Below are positions 1 to 10,721 of a stretch of 64,000 nt of DNA, one piece after another (within the stretch, counting starts at the first letter, position 1; each line of letters begins with the position of its first letter). The stretch spans positions 4,593,001-4,657,000 of the forward strand of contig OU015567.1 of assembly GCA_907165135.1 (NCBI GenBank). The letters are read 5' to 3'. Below the pieces are notes generated by a model. That model saw only the letters and a program-made list of their open reading frames with translations, did not search any database and had not been told where the DNA came from. Origin of the DNA: Oikopleura dioica. Lineage: Eukaryota > Chordata > Appendicularia > Copelata > Oikopleuridae. A program made the translations under genes and the position numbers.

Positions 1-2561
1 GGTAGAGAAAAATGCTCCCAACTCGCACTGCCTAAAAATCAGCTTAGAAAGCAATCAAAATAAAGCTGTTTACTCGGGACGGCTTCTTGCCGAAAATTTT
101 CTTTCTCAAAGCTCCAAGTTTTTCATTGAAGAGTTGAGCGTACATCGCCATTCCAAGAGCTGGACATCGTTATTGAATGATTTTTATTTGACAGTACCTG
201 TGATAGGAACGCTGATGAGAATAAACACCGACACAAAGATCTTCCCATTGTCCGAGACCGGAAAAGTCGAACCATAACCAACAGTTGTCGCAACTTGAGA
301 AGCAAAGAAAATCGCGTTCACATAAGTTCCGAAAATGCTTGGACAAGAGATGTTCTCCAAGCACTCATCTATGTCTTCACTTGTGCAGTTCAGATTTTCC
401 AGCGCTTCGGTCATATTCACGCTTGTTCTTGTTTTCTTCTCATTTTTCAATTTTGGCAAGAGTTTCTTCACGGTCGGGTGTGGCGGTTTCGGCTGCTTAG
501 GAAGAGGAGAGGAGGAGGATTCAGCGTCTTCTTCAGTTTGGCTGTCCCCGAGCGCCAGATTTTTGAGAAGATCGAAGTTTCCAGAAGCCAGGTCTTTCTG
601 TTTGTCCAAAATTCCCTCCTCGTCCGCGAGTTCTTCTCGTTCCGTTTTGAATTTAAGCATTTCGATCCAAAGCTCAAGCGCGTTATTTTTCGTCTTTTCT
701 TGAAGAAGCATAAAGTCTGTTTCCAGTCGGTATCCGGCTATCTCGTCATCGGTGTGGAAAATTTCGCGGAAGAAGGATTTCAGCTCGTTTTCCGATTTTT
801 GGAGGTATGTTTCGGTGTAATTGACGAAATTTGATGTGAGATCGGCGATTTTTCCAAAATCAGTCGCAGTGTCCTTAATTTTTAAAATTAAAAAAAAGAA
901 AATTTCACAAAAAGAGTCAAACCTTTAATTCAGTGAATCGAGTCACAGTCTCATTCAACGCTTTCACTGGTATTCCTGTGTCATTTTTACGCTAGAAAGT
1001 TTTTTATCAGAATTTTTTTCTTTGACAGACCTGATTATTAAGCTCGTCAACGACCGTAGTAAAAATATTTTTGTCTATCGAATCGATTGATTTGTATTCA
1101 TAAAGCGAGATGTTTCGCTTGAATTGATAATTTATCATAAAATCCAGCTCGACAATTGAGTTGATTGTTGTATCAGGAATCAATTTGATTTCTAAACAAT
1201 ATCAGCTCAAGCTCTATAAAAATAAACGAAACCATTGACGTTGAAGTCGCTCGAATTCAAGACTTGATTTTTTAGCAAAACGCGGTTGAACCAATCCGTG
1301 TTTATATCACCAACTGCGAGGACCTTGAATATCATTAATTAAAAAAAAAAACTAATTTTGAAGCAAACAATATCTCGTCGCCGATTATCGCTTGGTCGAA
1401 AACGAAGGCTCATCTGGGTGATTTGAAAGATGAAACTGGTGGTGTAAACTTCAGCTACTTCAGCATCAAGAATCGACGGACCGGAATAGTTTTTCTGAGT
1501 ATCGCGGACTTGAAAGAAGTAAAAAGAATGAAAACGCAATTGAGCCTACATGTTCGATGAAATTCGAGACGATCGGTATTATGAGGCGAAAACGGTTCAG
1601 TTGCATTTTCGGCTTCGATGACCGATTCTGGCATTTCCTGGTTGATGACGTTATAATTGAAAATTTTAAATTCTGCATTTTGGTTTTCGATTTCGATGGC
1701 ACGGGGGCCGAGAGACAGCATATCAAGTTCGCCAGAGAACGATCGAGTGAATTTTTCTTGCCCATCAACTGACAAACTAACAATGTAATTGTCATCATTT
1801 CCAGCGCGTTGACTTTATCAAAAGATTATAAAAAGTTATCAATTTTTAGCAAACATCCGAAAATTTTTATGAATTTTTATGCTCTCCTGATTTTCCATCG
1901 TGAAAGCATATCGTTAGTATCAACTGGTAAATCGAATAAATTCATCATCAAAGAGTCATCGTTAACTCGAACAGTTAATGCTGAAGTCTGACCTTGATCA
2001 TTGACCTAAATAGGGTAGTTAATTAATAGTTTATTTATAGTAAGTAAAAATTTAATTTACCTCTAGCAAGATGAATTCAAAAAACAAGAATCGAAATTCA
2101 AAAGTGTCTTCAGGAGAAGAGCTCAATTGGAACTCAAAATTGAAATTGGGGTGCATTTCTGGGCCGCCCATTGTCAGAAAAAAACATTCGTCAAAATTTT
2201 CACAGCTTTCAATTTTTTCATATCCATCTGTTTGCCGTCGTTTTCTTTCAGCTCGATCAGCGCTTTCGAAAAAATCAACCCCTGCTCCGTCATAAAGTCG
2301 CAAAAGCTGCTCTCTCTTCCGTTTTCTCCCTAGCAGCGCTTCTTCCTGTTCCCGTTGTTTTTCCGCAGCTTCTTTTAGTTCCCGAATATTTCGATCGACC
2401 TCCAAGCATTTTTCTCGTTCCGGAGCGCCTTCGATTTCCAAGAAAACGATTCCTCCGACGACGATCAAGATGATGTAGAGAAGCAGCAAAACGATGTAGC
2501 TGACAAAACTGGACCGCAAAAACGGTATCCCACCGCGGCAAACATGAAAACAGGAAACCAT
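1..2561 (-). CDS. Two-pore domain (K2P) potassium channel, 3' end off window
   Basis: K2P channels are dimeric plasma-membrane leak K+ channels; each subunit has four membrane helices and two pore loops. Seen: the first exon (2561 down to about 2056) starts with Met and has a hydrophobic M1 (VLLLLYIILIVVGGIVFLEIEG). An exon near 184-300 carries the first pore filter ATTVGYGSTFP and M2 start. A further exon (about 70-143) reads LGMAMYAQLFNEKLGALRKK, the usual M2 end. The last piece (AVRVGSIFLY) starts M3 at the window edge. Between M1 and pore 1 about eight exons stay in phase and encode roughly 550-600 residues, far longer than the usual cap loop of about 60, with a charged helical stretch and ten N-glycosylation sequons. 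One internal junction near 1805-1880 lacks a GT donor and fits a GA-AG or GC-AG intron. Channel identity is secure; exon borders in 900-2050 are my manual reading. Confidence 0.88.
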
Positions 2562-2782
2562 TCTCTCTCTTACTCAAAATTTACATCTGGTTCTTCTTCG
2601 AAACTGAAGTTTACGCGACTTCCTTTATAATTTATTCAATATTCAGCCGCTAATTTCAAAAGAAAAAATAGCGTCAGAATATTCTTCTTTTTTCAAAATT
2701 CATTGTTGAAATTTTCAACTCTCAAATCGACCATCTTTTTTTGAAATGAAATGTTTTATTTACAAATATGCAGAAACAAAAG
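2562..2782. other. Intergenic: K2P start to sulfatase stop
   Basis: Short AT-rich stretch between the K2P start codon and the stop of the same-strand sulfatase gene. It must hold the K2P 5' end and the sulfatase 3' end; no other feature is evident. Confidence 0.5.
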
Positions 2783-4890
2783 TTAGATACAGATTTCGAG
2801 TTGACCATAATTCGTCTTTTCCTCCCGCTCGTCTATTCTTGCAATGTTACTTTCGAGCTTGGCACCCCATCTTTGGATCATTTGTTGAGCCCATTCTTTG
2901 TCCCAGAGGTTGTTTTCTTCTGCCGGGTCGCATTCGATCTTGTAGAACTCTTTGCTTTTCGGCATGAGTTTCCATTTTCGCCAGCGGATCGCCTGGGGAG
3001 CGAAGTGGACTGCATGAGTCATGATTTCTTCAGGACCGTCGATTTTGTCCGAAGCGCCGGTGAGAAGCGGGAAGAGAGATCGGCTATCTGGGCCTTCGTT
3101 GCATTTTGGCTTGTATTCGACCAGGTCGGAAAGGGTTCTAGAAAAATATCTTCAACCAATCGAGGCTTCAGAGCTTTACCTGTAGACATCGACGTACGAA
3201 ACGATTTTATCCTCGATCGTCCTCGCCGGGAACCCCTTTGGATACCACCACATAAAGGGCATTCTGTGCCCTCCTTCCCAATTCGTTCCCTTTCCTCCCT
3301 TCAGTCGGACGTTTTGGACGCCGTGATCGCCGTTCGTGAGATCGATTGCGTTTTGAGTATGGCCGTAGAGAGCTTCGTTGACGGGCTCGTAGTTGGTTCC
3401 AGCGCCATTGTCGGACATGAGGACGATTAAAGTGTTGTTGATTTGATTGCTTTTTGAGGTTTTAAAAATGAGCGATTTATGCCAAGAGGGCATTTTTCAA
3501 TAAAAATTTTCGGGATTTTCGACCAATCAAAAGCCTCAAAAATTTTTGTGACGAAAAAATAATTTTTTTTTTTCAACCCTTTTCCTTTCTTCAAGCGCTT
3601 TAAACAGCTTTCCAACCATTTCATCCGCCTCCGCAATCATCTCCCCCACAATCCCCACTTCCGTCGTATTTCTAAATTTCTCCTGAGAGTTGAAAGGCCC
3701 GTGCCCAAATCGCATCCCGTAGTACGCAAAGAACGGCTTTTCCGAATCAGCATTGGCTTTGATGAACTCATTGAGCTTCGTTGAAATGGTCAAGTCTTTT
3801 GTTCGCGAGTCGAAATTGGGCTGAGCGATCATGGATCGAGGGTAGTTGTTGGTGAACCGCTCGCCGTAGGTTTCTTCTTTTGGCCAGGGTGCGGCGACAT
3901 AAGCGCCTTTCCAGAATTTGATGCCTGAAAAAAAGCTCAATGGAGGAGAAAGATGAAACGTTTTGAAGAGATTATTTGTTCCAAATTATTCAGCAGGGGT
4001 CTTTTTCACAGAGTGCCCCCCTTAATTCATCTTCTAAGACGTCGAATTTTCTAGTGCCAAGATAAAGCACCTCTACGTACCTGTGTCTAGCTCTCTTTGA
4101 GTAGGTCCTCCTTCTGGAAAAAATCGCTGAATCGCCCACTCAGTAAACGGCTCAACTTGCTTCCCATTCTCAAAGTATCCATTCGGCGAGCAGCAGGGAG
4201 ATTCCGCCGAGAAGGAATAGTCGAAGCCATGGTCGATTTCAGAAAGCATGAAGGTATAGTTTCCGGGTCGGAAAAACAGGCGTTTTTCGTCGAATCGATC
4301 GTTGAATTTTTCCCCGTTCGCGTATGTCTTCTTCCATTCGTTCAATTTCTTCCAGCGAATGTGATCCTCCGACTGGATATCGTTCCTCAGCATCGTTTGG
4401 AAGGGTTGAGTTTTGCCGAAAACGCCAGTTGTGTAGCCAGCTTTTTTGAACATGAGACCAAGATGTGGTTCTCGCCCGGGCTTGATGATTCGTTCTTTAC
4501 TGTCTTTTAGAGAGTATCTTCCGGTGAGGAGCATGTAGCGACTTGGGGAGCAGCGGGAGGATCCAGAGTGCGCATCCTTAATTTAAAAAAATGAGAAAAA
4601 AGGGCAAAAAATAATTTTTTTTTCAGATAAAAATCGAGAAAAAAAGCAAAAAAAATGAAAAATTTTAAAAAAAGTCTCCGTCAATTATGAAAAGTCATCT
4701 TTTTTACCTTAAAATTGACTCCTTCTGTCCCCAATCTGTCAATATTCGGCGTTGGCACTTTTGCTTTAGCCTGGTTCACTTGAAAATCTCCGACTCCAAA
4801 GTCATCTGCCAGAAGAAGAATCACATTTGGTCTCTTCCTTTCATCTGCGAATATTTGTGAAAAAATCGAAAAGTACTTCGCAAGTTTCAT
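2783..4890 (-). CDS. Arylsulfatase, secreted/lysosomal
   Basis: Hydrolyses sulfate esters, usually in lysosomes or outside the cell. Five exons on the minus strand. The start at 4890 gives a signal peptide (MKLAKYFSIFSQIFA) followed by NVILLLADDFGVGD, the metal-binding aspartates. Exon 2 opens with DAHSGSSRCSPSRYMLLTGR: CSPSR is the CxPxR motif whose Cys becomes formylglycine, so the active site looks intact. Later motifs are TLIVLMSDNGAG and KGTNWEGGHRMPF, then a C-terminal exon ending ...YGQLEICI. The junction between ALEE and SNQINNTLIV keeps family spacing only if the intron 3450-3584 starts with GA (GAAAG|GAAAAG) and ends AG. Length, about 560 residues, suits the family. The subfamily (ARSA/ARSB-like) is not resolved. 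A truncated second copy lies at 45531-47016. Confidence 0.93.
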
Positions 4891-5611
4891 TCTATTTTTT
4901 CTAGTTGACTTTTTGGTGGCGCGGCGCACTTTTATGCGCGCCGCCGTATTTTTGGTAGTCGCAAGTGCGCGCTAAAATTTGTGCACTTGCAATAGAAACC
5001 GTGTTTTCTACTAAATAAGGACGCGTCAGCAAGTACGTTTTTCGTCGGGATAAAAATATAAATTACTCGTCCGGCTGGTCCAAAAGTCTTGTCTTATTTA
5101 TGTTTCACTCAATCACCGTCATTTTCAGTCCACGGCGTTTTTTATACTTCCTCAGCACAGCTTTTCTAAAACGCGAATTTCGCAAAAAAAGGAACAAAAA
5201 CGGTCAAACGCGATTTTTTTTTGGTTATTCTTGTGGTTTTCTTGCATAAAAATTTTTTTTCAAAATAATTCATTAATTTCTTCTCACGTTATAATCTCAT
5301 TTATGAGTAGTAAAACATAACGGGTCCGCCCTGTTAAAAACAACTCCACCCAAATGTCTGATATAAACTGATTTTCTCGATAATTTCTCAAATCTTTCGA
5401 AAATTATTTGAAAGCTCGCAAAAGAAAACGTGGCTGGCGGAACATTCAAAAATACTCTTTGCCACTAAAACAAGATTTTTGGTCAACTCGTAAATTTTCA
5501 TTTGAGCAAGAATTTCAAATCGAAAAATTATTCAAAAGAAAATTCTCCAAAATTTGGAAGATCTGATCAAAAAATAAAAGTGCTTAAAAATCTAAAGCTT
5601 TTGGACTTTTC

Positions 5612-5832
5612 CCTGGGCAAGGTGAATAACAAAAAAAAAACTAAGCTTTAAAAATTTTAAGCTTTTTCATTTTTGACATGATTTTTCAGGCGGTGCGTTT
5701 TTAAGGCCGATTTAAACCCCGGTTGGCCGCTGACACCCTTAAAAACGCAACCCCTGAAAAATAATGGAAAAATAAAAAAGCTTAAAATTTTCAAAGCTTA
5801 GTTATTACTTTTTTTGTTAGTTACCCTATAGA
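5612..5832. repeat. Long imperfect inverted repeat (MITE-like)
   Basis: Two arms of about 90 bases are near-reverse complements. Left reads ...AATAACAAAAAA..CTAAGCTTT..AATTTTAAGCTTTTT...GCGTTTTTAAGG; the right arm mirrors it with CCTTAAAAACGC...AAGCTTAAAATT...AGCTTAGTTATT. The loop holds CCCCGGTTGGCC. It looks like a non-autonomous element; no ORF. Confidence 0.7.
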
Positions 5833-6305
5833 AACATTAAAGAAAAAAAATGTCAACTACTTGAAGCTTTATTAATAGTATTTCGGCAGATTAGCAAAAA
5901 ATTTTGTCTATCATAAACTCATAAAAATCATTACTGATTTCTCCATTAGTATGTTCTTCCAAATTTCCCTCGAAAAGTGATTAAAGTAATTGTCCCTAAT
6001 TGACTTACAAGCGCATAAAACTCGTTTCCGAAGAAAACGTAATTTGTTAAGATTACATGCTTAACGCTACGTGTTTGGTTGTTTCGAATCCAAATTATAA
6101 ACGCCGTTAGACGGTCAGAAGTCATCAATAACAAAGTGGATCGTGGCAAAAATATGTTGCGAGTTTTTATCATAACAATCATTTAATGAAGTCAGCATTC
6201 TAATTATGATCCCCGAGTTTTCTCGTTTTTAACCTCTCTGTGCTTGGCTCAGCAATCTGAGTGGTAAACTGACAAAGAAAAAATTCCTGAGTAAGGGTCT
6301 CTGAC

Positions 6306-6465
6306 GGGGAGGTGTCTGGAACCGACAAAAAATTCGACAAATTTTGCGTGGAAATTTTTAACCAATCAGAGATCTGGATTCGGCTTAGCGGCCAATCGGC
6401 AGCCGAGAAGCCGCCTACGCAAAATCTGTCGAAATTTTTTTGTCGGTTCCAGACACCATCCCTCT
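6306..6465. mobile_element. MITE, GTGTCTGGAACCGAC family, copy 1
   Basis: About 160 bp bounded by inverted termini: GGTGTCTGGAACCGACAAAA followed by TTCGACAAATTTTGCG, mirrored at the other end. The interior has a CCAAT-like segment and a GC-rich hairpin. Related copies lie at 35680-35816 and 44703-44860, each with different interiors. No coding capacity. Confidence 0.8.
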
Positions 6466-6527
6466 CTGACTCAGCTTATTTCCATTGACAAGGATAAGTC
6501 TTTCATTCAAATATTTATAGAAACTGA

Positions 6528-6650
6528 GCTCCTGAGCTCAGATACCTGTGTCGAAAACCTGAGTCAGGTTTCTGAATAGCTTAAATGAAAAGCCGCACAG
6601 AAACCTGACTCAGGTTTTCGTCAAAGGTTGCTGAGCCTGGGAGCTCATCC
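6528..6650. repeat. Stem-loop, CCTGAGTCAGG family, copy 1
   Basis: Inverted pair of GAAAACCTGAGTCAGG and CCTGACTCAGGTTTTC about 40 bases apart, with outer arms (GAGCTCCTGAGC / GCCTGGGAGCTC). The loop includes AGCCGC. The same architecture recurs at 12307-12425, 26600-26850 (three times) and 35818-35935. Confidence 0.75.
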
Positions 6651-6801
6651 TCTATGTATTTCAAAATATTGAACATATCCTTGTCAATTTATAAATGGTC
6701 GAATAAGCTAAGCGCTTTCTCGTACTGAATTAACGAAATATAATCTTACACTTTTTGAAACACAGAGAGAGCTCTGGAGAAAAGAGAATCATTCTTTGAA
6801 A

Positions 6802-8347
6802 ATGAAGCGAGAAATAATTTTAAGCCTTCTTTTTATTTTCCTGGCGCTGTTTTTTTCAATTGGAAATTATGCGCTGAAAAAACCTGACTCATCAAAAATG
6901 CCGGAAATTCTAAACTCGTCTCTTTTTCGAAGCTTTCCCGAACAGAGATTTTCTGAAGACAATTTCAAGCAGATAAAAATACGAATTGAAAGAGAAGAAT
7001 ATTCGGGGATCATCTCAGTTGATGTCGTTTCATTTTCTGAAGGAATCGACTTTTGTTACTTTTATAAGTTGAAAATGCCGAAGGTTCCTTTTGACATAAT
7101 GATGATCAACGAAACTGATAACTCTCATGCGAACTGGAACCGTGAGTCATTTATTGCTATTTTGATGAGGATGATTTACTATTTATACTATCAAAAAAAT
7201 GTTAAAATAAATAATTACACGCGACACTTTAAGGACCGCCCCCGTCAACAATTTTCGAAAAATCTATTTTCGGAATTTCAAAATTTTGACCCCGGAAATG
7301 GATTCTACAGGTCAAAAAAGAATTTGAGGCTTCTTTTTTGGGGGCCTATCTCGACTCTAACACCCTTAAAATCACGTTTGAAAATCGGACGAAAACTCAC
7401 GAAAAAGTCCAAACTTTGCTAAAATCTCAGATTTTTATTGGTCAAAAAGTACTCCGAACAAGTTTTTATGATAAATTGAACTTCTAGGAACTCTAAGAAG
7501 CCAAAATATGGCTTTTTTGAAATTTTTGGGGTCCTTAATTAATTTTAAAAAAGGGGATGAACCTTGTTCATGCTCTTACTTCCTGCAAAGAGCCCTTTGT
7601 TCATCCTTAAAGCCACGTAACCATTGATTTCTAGAAGGACCGTCAGTTTGGCTCAATGCTTCAATGGACAATCAAGGAAAAATAACAGCATCAGAAGAAC
7701 TCGCACCTCTTCTGGAAAGCTCGAAAAACAAGAACATCGACAAGCCCCTGTTTTTGATGCAGCATCATGATCCGATAAATAAGAGAATACAGACTTGCTA
7801 CTACTTCTTTGACGGCAGGTTATCAGAAAGTTTTTCTTATAAGAAATATCTTTACATTTGCGATGATCATCGATTTCTTGACAACAACAGTTCAACGCCG
7901 GATATCAGAAAAAGGTGGATGAAAAAAAAAAAAATGATTTTTATTATTTTAATTTAAAGTGATTCTCCCGACGAGTTACCTTGCAAGCCATTCATTCTCA
8001 CTGAATTGTTTCTACAAAATTTTATTTACCCAAAACGACTTCGTTGGGGTTTCGATAGCGAATTCTTCAGCGGCCTCACGAGATCTCAATACGCGAAAAG
8101 AGACCATTATGACACAAATATTGAGCTTTGCAATGACGAAAGTAGGTAGAAATCACAATTTCATTACTTTATTTTGACAGCGTATGCAATATACTGGCTG
8201 AGTTGCCGAAACGGGGTGCCTTGTCAAGATGGTTTTGACAAAGAATTTGGAGGTAAACATGCTTTTTTATTTTGCAATTGATTGTCGAATTTAGGCCGAT
8301 TGAAGGTGGTGCAACAGAATGAGTACAAAAGAGTCGTGTGCGTGTGA
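6802..8347 (+). CDS. Unrecognised type II membrane/secreted protein
   Basis: Five exons (6802-7141, 7635-7914, 7960-8141, 8181-8252, 8295-8347) join in phase with GT-AG introns into about 310 residues. The N-terminus MKREIILSLLFIFLALFFSI is a signal peptide or signal anchor; the rest is soluble, with several Cys and motifs such as MMINETDNSHANWN, YFFDGRLSESFSYK and LRWGFDSEFFSGL. The layout (short cytosolic tail, one anchor, lumenal domain) resembles Golgi enzymes, but I do not recognise the family. Intron 1 carries a TIR element (7228-7538). The stop lies 28 bases from the stop of the convergent scramblase-like gene. The left copy reads without frameshift; the right copy (48928-50459) has two homopolymer breaks. 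Confidence 0.65.
7228..7538. mobile_element. MITE, TTTAAGGACC family, copy A (in intron)
   Basis: Terminal inverted sequence TTTAAGGACCGCCCCC / GGGGTCCTTAA. The interior (TTTTGACCCCGGAAATGG, ATCTCGACTCTAACACCCTT) also occurs reverse-complemented in the element at 40318-40660. It lies wholly within intron 1 of the 6802 gene. Confidence 0.75.
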
Positions 8348-8375
8348 CCCTTTTCATTCCGTCGAAGAAGCATCA

Positions 8376-9330
8376 TCAATCGCCACCACTGGACCTGTTG
8401 TTGGTCTCTTCATAAATTTCGTTCACTCTTATGGCAGTTCGCATAAGCAAACCTAAATTTCAAAAGAAATTGTCTCGAGTGGTCTCCGTTTGCCCAAGTC
8501 GCCGTTTGCCCAAGTGGGCAGACAAACTGGGCAGACGGCGACTTGGGCAAACGGCGACTTGGGCAAACGAAGACCACTCAATTGTCTCATTTAAAAAGAA
8601 ACTTACAGAGTTTGATAGGAATTGAAAGATCCACGGGAAAGGTCATTGTTGCTTTGTAGTTGATGTCTTTTACAATTGATAAAAATCCACCATCAGAAAT
8701 ATATTCAATTTGGCTGTCAAGAGTCGCACCTTCCTCCCCATCAACCTTGCTTGAGAAGAGAATTTGTTGAGCATTTTTTCCAGATCGTTTTGGTCGGCTG
8801 ATATCAAAAACCACATTCGACTTGTTATCCAACAGTTGAGCATGAGGATTGCATCCAAAAACCTGCCTGTAAAATTTTTCTAACGACTCTACATTCTAGA
8901 GTCTAGAATCAATGATCTTCCTACCTGAAGCTTCCAAGATGCTCTTGTCCGGCAAAAACACCGATGCAAACTTCATTCTACAAATATTCTTAGCTTATCA
9001 TTGAATAAGAAGTAAACAAACCAAGCAAAAGCAGAAACCGCACCATTGGCCTTTCTCCAAAGTCTCAGTTTTCAAAGCATTTCCAAGAGAAGGATGAGTG
9101 GCCGAATATTGCACTTCGAAATCGCAACAGCCTTTATGATTGACCTTTCCACTGATTTGGAAAAGCTCTTCGTCCTGACTATTCAAAACAGTAACACTCA
9201 TCTGTCCATATTTTTTCCGCGGGTCTTCTTGAAAAATCGCTTTGAATTGCGTTTCTAACAAAATATTTTCAAAAAAAAAATCTTAAGAACCTAAAAAACC
9301 TGTTTTCAAAAACTCAAATTGAGAACTCAT
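8376..9330 (-). CDS. Phospholipid scramblase-like protein
   Basis: Scramblases are membrane-associated proteins that move phospholipids between leaflets or act in signalling. Five exons in phase: the start at 9330 gives MSSQFEFLKT, then a domain with VTVLNSQDEELFQISGKV, a Cys cluster CGFCFCLNEVC (comparable to palmitoylated Cys clusters of the family), DSQIEYISDGGFLSIVKDIN and the C-terminal signature-like TFPVDLSIPIKLCLLMRTAI followed by NEIYEE. Family members end with a similar TFPLDLDVKMKA...GACFLIDFMFFE block, so the call rests on overall order and this block. About 220 residues, short but complete. The last intron (about 8452-8606) carries a 100-nt hairpin. Divergent; moderate confidence. 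Confidence 0.62.
8478..8578. repeat. 100-nt hairpin inside scramblase-like intron
   Basis: Arms of about 37 bases: AGTGGTCT-CCGTTTGCCCAAGTCGCCG on the left and CGGCGACTTGGGCAAACG-AAGACCACT on the right. TTTGCCCAAG is repeated within each arm. The hairpin nearly fills the intron, leaving only the splice sites outside. Confidence 0.85.
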
Positions 9331-9839
9331 CCTTTATCTCTCTTTGAAAATCGATCAAAATCGACTTTGTTTGTTGTCAGAATTGCGTTATTTTTACGCC
9401 CGGGTGTAATTGTGGTTTACTTTTATGAGTAGGGTGGAGAGTTAAAAAATGGGCTTTTTACTCGGTTGCTAACGATTTCTACGAAGATTGCTGACAAAGC
9501 TCATTTTTGGTATGCACTGACTACTAGTCAGTGACTACGTTGCTGAACGTCGCTCAATGTCGCCCAATGTCGCCAAATGTCGCTTAACGTCGCCGGATGT
9601 CGCCTAATGTCGCCAAATGTCGCTGAATGTCGTCATTTTATTTTAAAATAGCTCAAATAATATAGTTATTTCCAGCGACATAAGGAGGCATTAGGCGACA
9701 CTCAGCGACATACAGCGACATTCGGCGACATTCGGCGATATTCGGCGACATATGTCAGTTCCAGCTCATTTTTTGAATCTGACCTTGCTTTCATAAATTT
9801 GTTTCTTTTTAATTTATTAATGAAACTTCTCCTTCCGGA
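9331..9839. other. Intergenic with inverted minisatellite
   Basis: Between the start of the scramblase-like gene (minus) and the stop of the next minus-strand small gene. Apart from the 10-bp arrays at 9540-9755 nothing recognisable is present. Confidence 0.5.
9540..9755. repeat. Paired inverted 10-bp minisatellites
   Basis: The left array has about eight units of period 10 (AATGTCGCCN), the right array about eight units of the reverse complement (NGGCGACATT). A spacer of about 60 AT-rich bases separates them, so the block can fold into one long hairpin. Individual units diverge at one or two positions. Confidence 0.85.
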
Positions 9840-10118
9840 TCATGGGCAAATGGAAACACGGAGTAAATTATTCATGGTGCTGTATTGTCTCCAAAATACT
9901 GGTCCACTGCCAAATTCGCCGTCACAGTCCAAAGACGCTCCTTGAAAACGCTCGAACTCCTGGCCCGCGGCCCCGTTTCGCGACGTTTGAATTTTTAGAA
10001 TTTGAAGAGAAAAAAATCGAAAATTCAAAATTGAAAAAAGGTTAAATCCTCCTTGAGTCGTTTTTGAATCAGCTCCGCTGATTACTTGAGCCGACTTGAG
10101 CCACTTCGATTTTTTCAT
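9840..10118 (-). CDS. Small hypothetical protein
   Basis: The start at 10118 (MKKSKWLKSAQVISGADS) is preceded 3 bases upstream by TTTTTTTCTCAG, which looks like a 3' splice or trans-splice acceptor. The C-terminal part is GASLDCDGEFGSGPVFWRQY...VSICP. The middle (about 9975-10055) looks intronic; a GA- or GG-started intron ending CCAG would remove it without changing frame. No family recognised. The opposite strand is also open here, so the call is weak. Confidence 0.35.
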   Translation of the reverse strand: MKKSKWLKSAQVISGADSKTTQGGFNLFSILNFRFFSLQILKIQTSRNGAAGQEFERFQGASLDCDGEFGSGPVFWRQYSTMNNLLRVSICP

Positions 10119-10225
10119 TCTCTGAGAAAAAAAACACCCGATATTCGATTTTGCCCCAAATTAGACACAAAGCAATTGACTTTTTTCCTCCGTCGGAGAA
10201 AGAGGATTGAGAAAAAGAGGAGAAC

Positions 10226-10455
10226 ATGCCGAAGAAAATGATTCCCGAAGTTGAGAATAAGGTGATTACTGAAATCTTGACTGGTTCTTCTCTCATCATA
10301 AATTCTAGCTTCAAGTCCAAACAATCAACGCCGTGGCGAACCTCCAAAATCTACGTCGAAACGCGAAAAAATCAAGCATCAAATTGAAGAAATTCTTCTC
10401 TTTCAACCGCCACAAAATCCTCGAAAACGAAGAATCCTTTTCCGAATTTCCCTGA
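10226..10455 (+). CDS. Small basic hypothetical protein
   Basis: Two exons. MPKKMIPEVENK ends at a GTGATT donor; after the acceptor TTCTAG the frame continues as LQVQTINAVANLQNLRRN...ILENEESFSEFP and stop. About 60 residues, basic helical middle and acidic tail. Divergent from the 9840 gene with about 107 bp between starts. No family recognised. Confidence 0.4.
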
Positions 10456-10721
10456 ACACCAAATATAAACGGTCTCTTCCTTGATTTCAAGCAATTTATT
10501 TCAAGTTATTTACAAATAGCTTCTTATCGGCAGCTGATCGTATATTTCTTCTTGCGGGATAAACGAGGGCTTTTTAATTATTTTAATGAAGTGATAAGTT
10601 CGAGGATTAAAGCCCTTTATCTTGGAGGAAACGAAGCAGAACCAGCATAACCTGGAATCGTGTGATGGCTATAATTTGAGCGTATCGAAGTATGCTCGTA
10701 ATTAACCCGCTTTGAAGAGGC
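10456..10721. other. Intergenic, featureless
   Basis: Downstream of two convergent genes. I see no conserved element beyond AT-rich sequence. Confidence 0.4.

Larger units (their letters stand above)
4891..6801. other. Intergenic, repeat-rich (1.9 kb)
   Basis: Divergent promoter region between the sulfatase (minus) and the type II protein gene (+). It holds GC-rich inverted repeats at about 4917-4990 (GCAAGTGC...GCACTTGC), a long inverted repeat at 5612-5832, a TIR element at 6306-6465 and a stem-loop at 6528-6650. No protein-like reading frame stands out. Confidence 0.6.
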
